Source: Thermoplasmata archaeon (GTDB taxonomy: Archaea; Thermoplasmatota; DAOVMN01). From it: 9,084 bases of DNA. The stretch spans positions 1 through 9,084 of the forward strand of contig DAOVMN010000064.1 of NCBI GenBank assembly GCA_030630685.1, in the 5' to 3' direction. The notes under the pieces were generated by a model that was not told where the DNA came from, searched no databases, and saw only the letters and a program-made list of their open reading frames with translations. Of this stretch, positions 7,239-9,084 are shown in pieces; positions within the stretch are counted from its first letter, which is position 1; each line of letters begins with the position of its first letter. A program made the translations under genes and the position numbers.

Positions 7239-7253
7239 TTGTAGCCTCTTCTC

Positions 7254-7535
7254 TTATCTGATGACCTCGAATCCCGTGATCCCTTTCGGCTCCTCCCTGT
7301 GCACATCCACAGTGATGATCTTTGCCCTGGGGATGGAGTGCTTGCACCAGTTAACGATAGAGTTCACCTTCTCCTCGGGTCCCTCGAACACCGCCTCCAC
7401 CCTTCCGTCGTAGAGGTTCCTCACCCAGCCGTTCAGGCCCAGTTCAAGGGCCATATTCCGGGTGTTCGCCCTGAAAAAAACTCCCTGCACCCTCCCTGTG
7501 AAAAAGGTATGGATCCGAATAATCTTGCCAGCCAT
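7254..7535 (-). CDS. acyP: Acylphosphatase
   Basis: A small cytoplasmic enzyme that hydrolyses carboxyl-phosphate bonds of acylphosphates. The 93-residue product is of typical length and has the diagnostic GRVQGVFFR loop (14-22) with phosphate-binding R22, and NGWVRN with catalytic N40 followed by DGRVEAVFEG. These match positions R23 and N41 of the muscle enzyme within one residue. The ATG at 7535 is six bases after a strong GGAGG. The gene sits between two small membrane-protein genes and the rRNA methyltransferase in one operon. Its physiological substrate there is unknown; proximity to translation and nucleotide-repair genes may simply reflect housekeeping clustering. Confidence 0.96.
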   Translation of the reverse strand: MAGKIIRIHTFFTGRVQGVFFRANTRNMALELGLNGWVRNLYDGRVEAVFEGPEEKVNSIVNWCKHSIPRAKIITVDVHREEPKGITGFEVIR

Positions 7536-7541
7536 TTTGTT

Positions 7542-7547
7542 CCTCCC
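7542..7547 (-). promoter_or_regulatory. Ribosome binding site for acylphosphatase
   Basis: The minus strand reads GGGGAGGAACAAAATG, with the GGAGG about six bases before the start. It lies entirely in the 13-base gap after the 52-residue gene's stop at 7549-7551, so the two genes are tightly linked. Confidence 0.7.
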
Positions 7548-7548
7548 C

Positions 7549-7707
7549 TCAGAAAAACGCCCTTAGGATAAACACAAGAACACCAAGTATAATCATGAGG
7601 TAAACCAGGAACTCCAGTTTGAGGAACAGCGCCGCAGCTCTTCCCCTCTGCTCGGGGGTGGAAAAATGTCGATCGATGAACTGTTTCATCCAGAGGTCTC
7701 TTCCCAA
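7549..7707 (-). CDS. Small single-pass membrane protein, 52 residues, TTG start
   Basis: An open frame that begins with TTG at 7707 and ends with TGA at 7549-7551. The start is chosen because a seven-base ribosome site, GAGGTGA (7714-7720), lies six bases upstream, the best such site in the window. The product opens MGRDLWMKQFIDRH, has a charged stretch (TPEQRGR), then one hydrophobic segment at about 32-49, and ends in LRAFF. An internal ATG at 7689 would give 46 residues but has no comparable ribosome site. Spacing is 11 bases after the upstream stop and 13 bases before acylphosphatase, so it fits the operon exactly. It is probably a tail-anchored protein with its N-terminus in the cytoplasm. 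It has some of the look of a SecE/Sec61-gamma protein (basic amphipathic head, one C-terminal segment), but no residue pattern proves that. Function unknown. Confidence 0.7.
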   Translation of the reverse strand: MGRDLWMKQFIDRHFSTPEQRGRAAALFLKLEFLVYLMIILGVLVFILRAFF

Positions 7708-7713
7708 TGCTAT

Positions 7714-7720
7714 TCACCTC
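7714..7720 (-). promoter_or_regulatory. Strong ribosome binding site that decides the TTG start of the small membrane protein
   Basis: GAGGTGA is a seven-base match to the archaeal anti-Shine-Dalgarno sequence and overlaps the TGA stop of the upstream 103-residue gene (TTGAGGTGA). It places translation start at the TTG at 7707 and suggests coupled translation of the two membrane proteins. Confidence 0.7.
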
Positions 7721-8030
7721 AATTGAAATAGGTGTCATAATAGAATGCAAACAGGGTTATGATAAATAACAGGAAGCCTAAAGCAAAGAAGATAACAGCA
7801 AGTATCTGCCAGAACGGTCTCCTGTTCCTGTCAATGGGCCCCCAGATGAGGAATCCGGAGAGCGCGGCAAAGCAGATCGACGATCCTGCAGCCGAGAACC
7901 ACACCAGGTCATTGCCATCACTATGCATCGAAGCGATGATCATCATGAACATGGTGATGATCAATGCCGGAAGGGCACGGTTCAGTCCCCTGTTTATCTC
8001 ATCAAAAACATAATCTGCCGTGAGTTTCAT
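7719..8030 (-). CDS. Three-segment membrane protein, 103 residues; function unknown
   Basis: First gene of the minus-strand operon. It has a short soluble head (MKLTADYVFDEINRGLNR), then hydrophobic segments at about 18-35, 43-65 and 73-97. Charge distribution (R14, R18 before segment one; DRNRR at 68-72 before segment three) predicts the N-terminus inside and the C-terminal YYDTYFN outside. No enzymatic motif or known domain is visible. The ATG at 8030 sits about 27 bases after a TATA box, with no ribosome site between them, so the operon message is probably leaderless. The next gene's ribosome site overlaps this gene's stop, which suggests the two membrane proteins are made together and may interact; that is an inference. 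Confidence 0.8.
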   Translation of the reverse strand: MKLTADYVFDEINRGLNRALPALIITMFMMIIASMHSDGNDLVWFSAAGSSICFAALSGFLIWGPIDRNRRPFWQILAVIFFALGFLLFIITLFAFYYDTYFN

Positions 8031-8053
8031 CTATGGTACAGCGGGTTAAAGAG

Positions 8054-8061
8054 ATATAAAA
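8054..8061 (-). promoter_or_regulatory. TATA box for the five-gene operon
   Basis: The minus strand reads TTTATATC within a T-rich run, centred about 27 bases upstream of the ATG at 8030. The predicted transcription start coincides with that codon. The box lies between the operon and the tRNA terminator, so the operon has its own promoter although it follows the tRNA in the same direction. Confidence 0.6.
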
Positions 8062-8098
8062 AAATACCGACGCCCAGGATGAGGAACAATCTTGAGAG

Positions 8099-8102
8099 AA
8101 AA
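8099..8102 (-). terminator. Short T-run ending the tRNA-Val transcript
   Basis: On the minus strand the discriminator A is followed by CCTTTTCTCTC. The four T residues begin two bases past the mature 3' end and could end the primary transcript, separating it from the protein operon. Confidence 0.4.
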
Positions 8103-8104
8103 GG

Positions 8105-8177
8105 TGGGCTGAGGCGGAATTGAACCGCCGATCTCTGCCTTGTAAGGGCAGCGTCATAACCACTAGACCACCAGCCC
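8105..8177 (-). tRNA. tRNA-Val, anticodon UAC
   Basis: A 73-base cloverleaf read on the minus strand. The acceptor stem GGGCUGG pairs with UCAGCCC (one G-U pair at position 7-66), with discriminator A. The anticodon stem CUGCC/GGCAG encloses CUUACAA, giving anticodon UAC, which reads valine GUA/GUG codons. The T stem GGCGG/CCGCC encloses UUCAAUU. The D arm carries UAGUGGUUA. There is no intron, and CCA is not fully encoded (A then CCT), so the nucleotidyltransferase must add it. It lies upstream of, and in the same direction as, the five-gene operon. Confidence 0.95.
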
Positions 8178-8242
8178 GTTAGACTGTTTGGAAGTGAGCG
8201 AACGCACTGTGTGCTCCTTCTCGAAAATCGGCACACTGCCGG

Positions 8243-8252
8243 AATTATTTAA
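8243..8252 (-). promoter_or_regulatory. Possible TATA box for the tRNA-Val gene
   Basis: The minus strand reads TTAAATAATT preceded by AAAACCC. It predicts a start near 8221 and a 5' leader of about 44 bases to be removed by RNase P. No better TATA-like string lies nearer to the tRNA in the GC-richer stretch 8178-8242. Confidence 0.4.
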
Positions 8253-8385
8253 GGGTTTTGATGGGGGAGGCTGCATGAAGCAGATTTTAGGGTTTGGATC
8301 AATGTTATCTGGTGCTTTAGAAAGTCTATAAATAAAATAATATAATTTCAATATTTTTTGGACATCCGTAGGTAATATCTTGTTC

Positions 8386-9066
8386 TTATTTTATTATTTC
8401 AAAAGCATTTTTAAGTGTATCATAACTTATAATTCCTGAGATATTGAAAATAGATAATGGAAAAGATACTTCTTTATATTCTGATTTAGACCATTCTTCA
8501 GCAATCCTCTTTAAATCACCTGCTTTAACAAGTGAAAATGTTATGTCGTCTTTGGCTTTTTCGATATGGGCCATTTGCTCTGATTTAGGATTAAATTCAG
8601 GTGCAATAACTAAAAATGTTCTAACGGTTTCAGGACAATTGCGAATATATCTTCTGAATTGGTCTATATGGGCTTTCAATTTGCAAACCGTTTCTTTGCT
8701 TTTATTGTCCCATAATAGAGTAGTGTTTTCATCAATTTTGATTTTCCCATCAGGATGATCAGTTCCAGACATCTTTTCTAATTTTAAATTAAACTTTTTT
8801 TCAAATATATATCTTGTACCTTCTTCAAAAGCTTTTTCGATATCCAAATCCTTTTCAATCACCTTCAGATTGCGTAACTCTTTATGATTTCTCGTTGCCA
8901 ATTGCTTAAAGTATTGGAAGTAAATTTCTCTTGGATCATCATATGTAGGTTTTTTATGTGAAAGCTCATCTAAAGTTCGGAATATTCTATCTATTCTGTC
9001 GCTTTTTGTACTTCCTTTCTTTTTCGTAACTGAAGTTTTGCGTTTTACTATCCAGCATACCTCCAA
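8386..9066 (-). CDS. FokI-like PD-(D/E)XK nuclease domain protein (possibly 5'-incomplete)
   Basis: The C-terminal half resembles the DNA-cleavage domain of type IIS endonucleases such as FokI. Numbered from the TTG at 9066 (226 residues), it has a helix EKAFEEGTRYIFEKKF (77-92), PDGKI with metal aspartate D106, a strand ending WDNK with D120 and K122 (FokI: PDG with D450, then DTK with D467/K469), and IDQFRRY (134-140) where FokI has DEMQRY. A TFLVIAPEF strand and an SLVKAGDLKRIAEEW helix follow, as in the FokI fold. The N-terminal 60 residues are basic (KRKTSVTKKKGSTKSDR). The TTG is weak: the frame stays open through the last 18 bases, so a larger protein with a recognition domain may begin outside the window. 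No methyltransferase is visible. Composition is very AT-rich (13 of 60 bases G/C at 8761-8820), unlike the core genes, suggesting horizontal acquisition. Confidence 0.72.
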   Translation of the reverse strand: MEVCWIVKRKTSVTKKKGSTKSDRIDRIFRTLDELSHKKPTYDDPREIYFQYFKQLATRNHKELRNLKVIEKDLDIEKAFEEGTRYIFEKKFNLKLEKMSGTDHPDGKIKIDENTTLLWDNKSKETVCKLKAHIDQFRRYIRNCPETVRTFLVIAPEFNPKSEQMAHIEKAKDDITFSLVKAGDLKRIAEEWSKSEYKEVSFPLSIFNISGIISYDTLKNAFEIIK

Positions 9067-9084
9067 ATTGTAGATTTGTATGGG

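Noticed and set aside
8444..8758. Plus-strand 104-codon frame opposite the FokI-like gene
   Set aside because: It is antisense to the PD-(D/E)XK motifs and has no initiation signal.
8105..9084. tRNA-integrated mobile element
   Set aside because: There is no integrase, no second copy of the tRNA 3' end in the window, and the AT-rich block is on the tRNA's 5' side.
1..9084. CRISPR array, insertion sequence or rRNA
   Set aside because: No regularly spaced direct repeats, transposase motifs or rRNA signatures were seen on either strand.

Overview
The window looks like the chromosome of a euryarchaeon, most plausibly a relative of Thermoplasmatota. The grounds are TATA boxes about 26 bases upstream of predicted starts, several apparently leaderless first genes, internal operon genes preceded by GGAGG/GAGGTGA ribosome sites, a tRNA gene without an encoded CCA end, heavy use of AGG/AGA and ATA codons, and archaeal-type housekeeping proteins. 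The lineage is an inference; no rRNA is present to confirm it.

Left part (1-1738): the last 25 codons of an unidentified plus-strand gene are followed by a gap of about 235 bases. Next comes a minus-strand aspartate/glutamate racemase family gene of visibly lower GC. It diverges from a plus-strand dCMP deaminase gene, and each has its own TATA box placed as for a leaderless mRNA.

Centre (1976-5999): a B12-dependent class II ribonucleotide reductase (nrdJ), complete with its C-terminal cysteine tail, lies downstream of the deaminase on the same strand. Together they cover two steps of deoxynucleotide supply: NDP/NTP reduction and dCMP to dUMP for thymidylate synthesis. A separate promoter precedes a 555-residue membrane protein with six predicted membrane segments, a long Pro/Gln-rich cytoplasmic linker and a C-terminal zinc ribbon. 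I do not recognise its family.

Right-centre (6019-8030, minus strand): a compact five-gene operon is read from a leaderless-type promoter. In order it encodes a 103-residue three-segment membrane protein, a 52-residue single-segment membrane protein with a TTG start, acylphosphatase, the FtsJ/RlmE 2'-O-methyltransferase, and an XTP/dITP diphosphatase. The last two overlap by four bases (ATGA). This operon converges on the zinc-ribbon membrane gene with only 19 bases between stop codons.

Right end (8105-9084): a tRNA-Val(UAC) gene on the minus strand, a spacer of about 200 bases, and then an AT-rich block holding a protein with the signature of the FokI-type PD-(D/E)XK cleavage domain. Its reading frame is open to the window edge, so it may be 5'-incomplete. 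No complete novel multi-gene system is evident. The strongest leads are the FokI-like nuclease, the zinc-ribbon membrane protein, and the two small membrane proteins heading the acylphosphatase/rlmE/ITPase operon.
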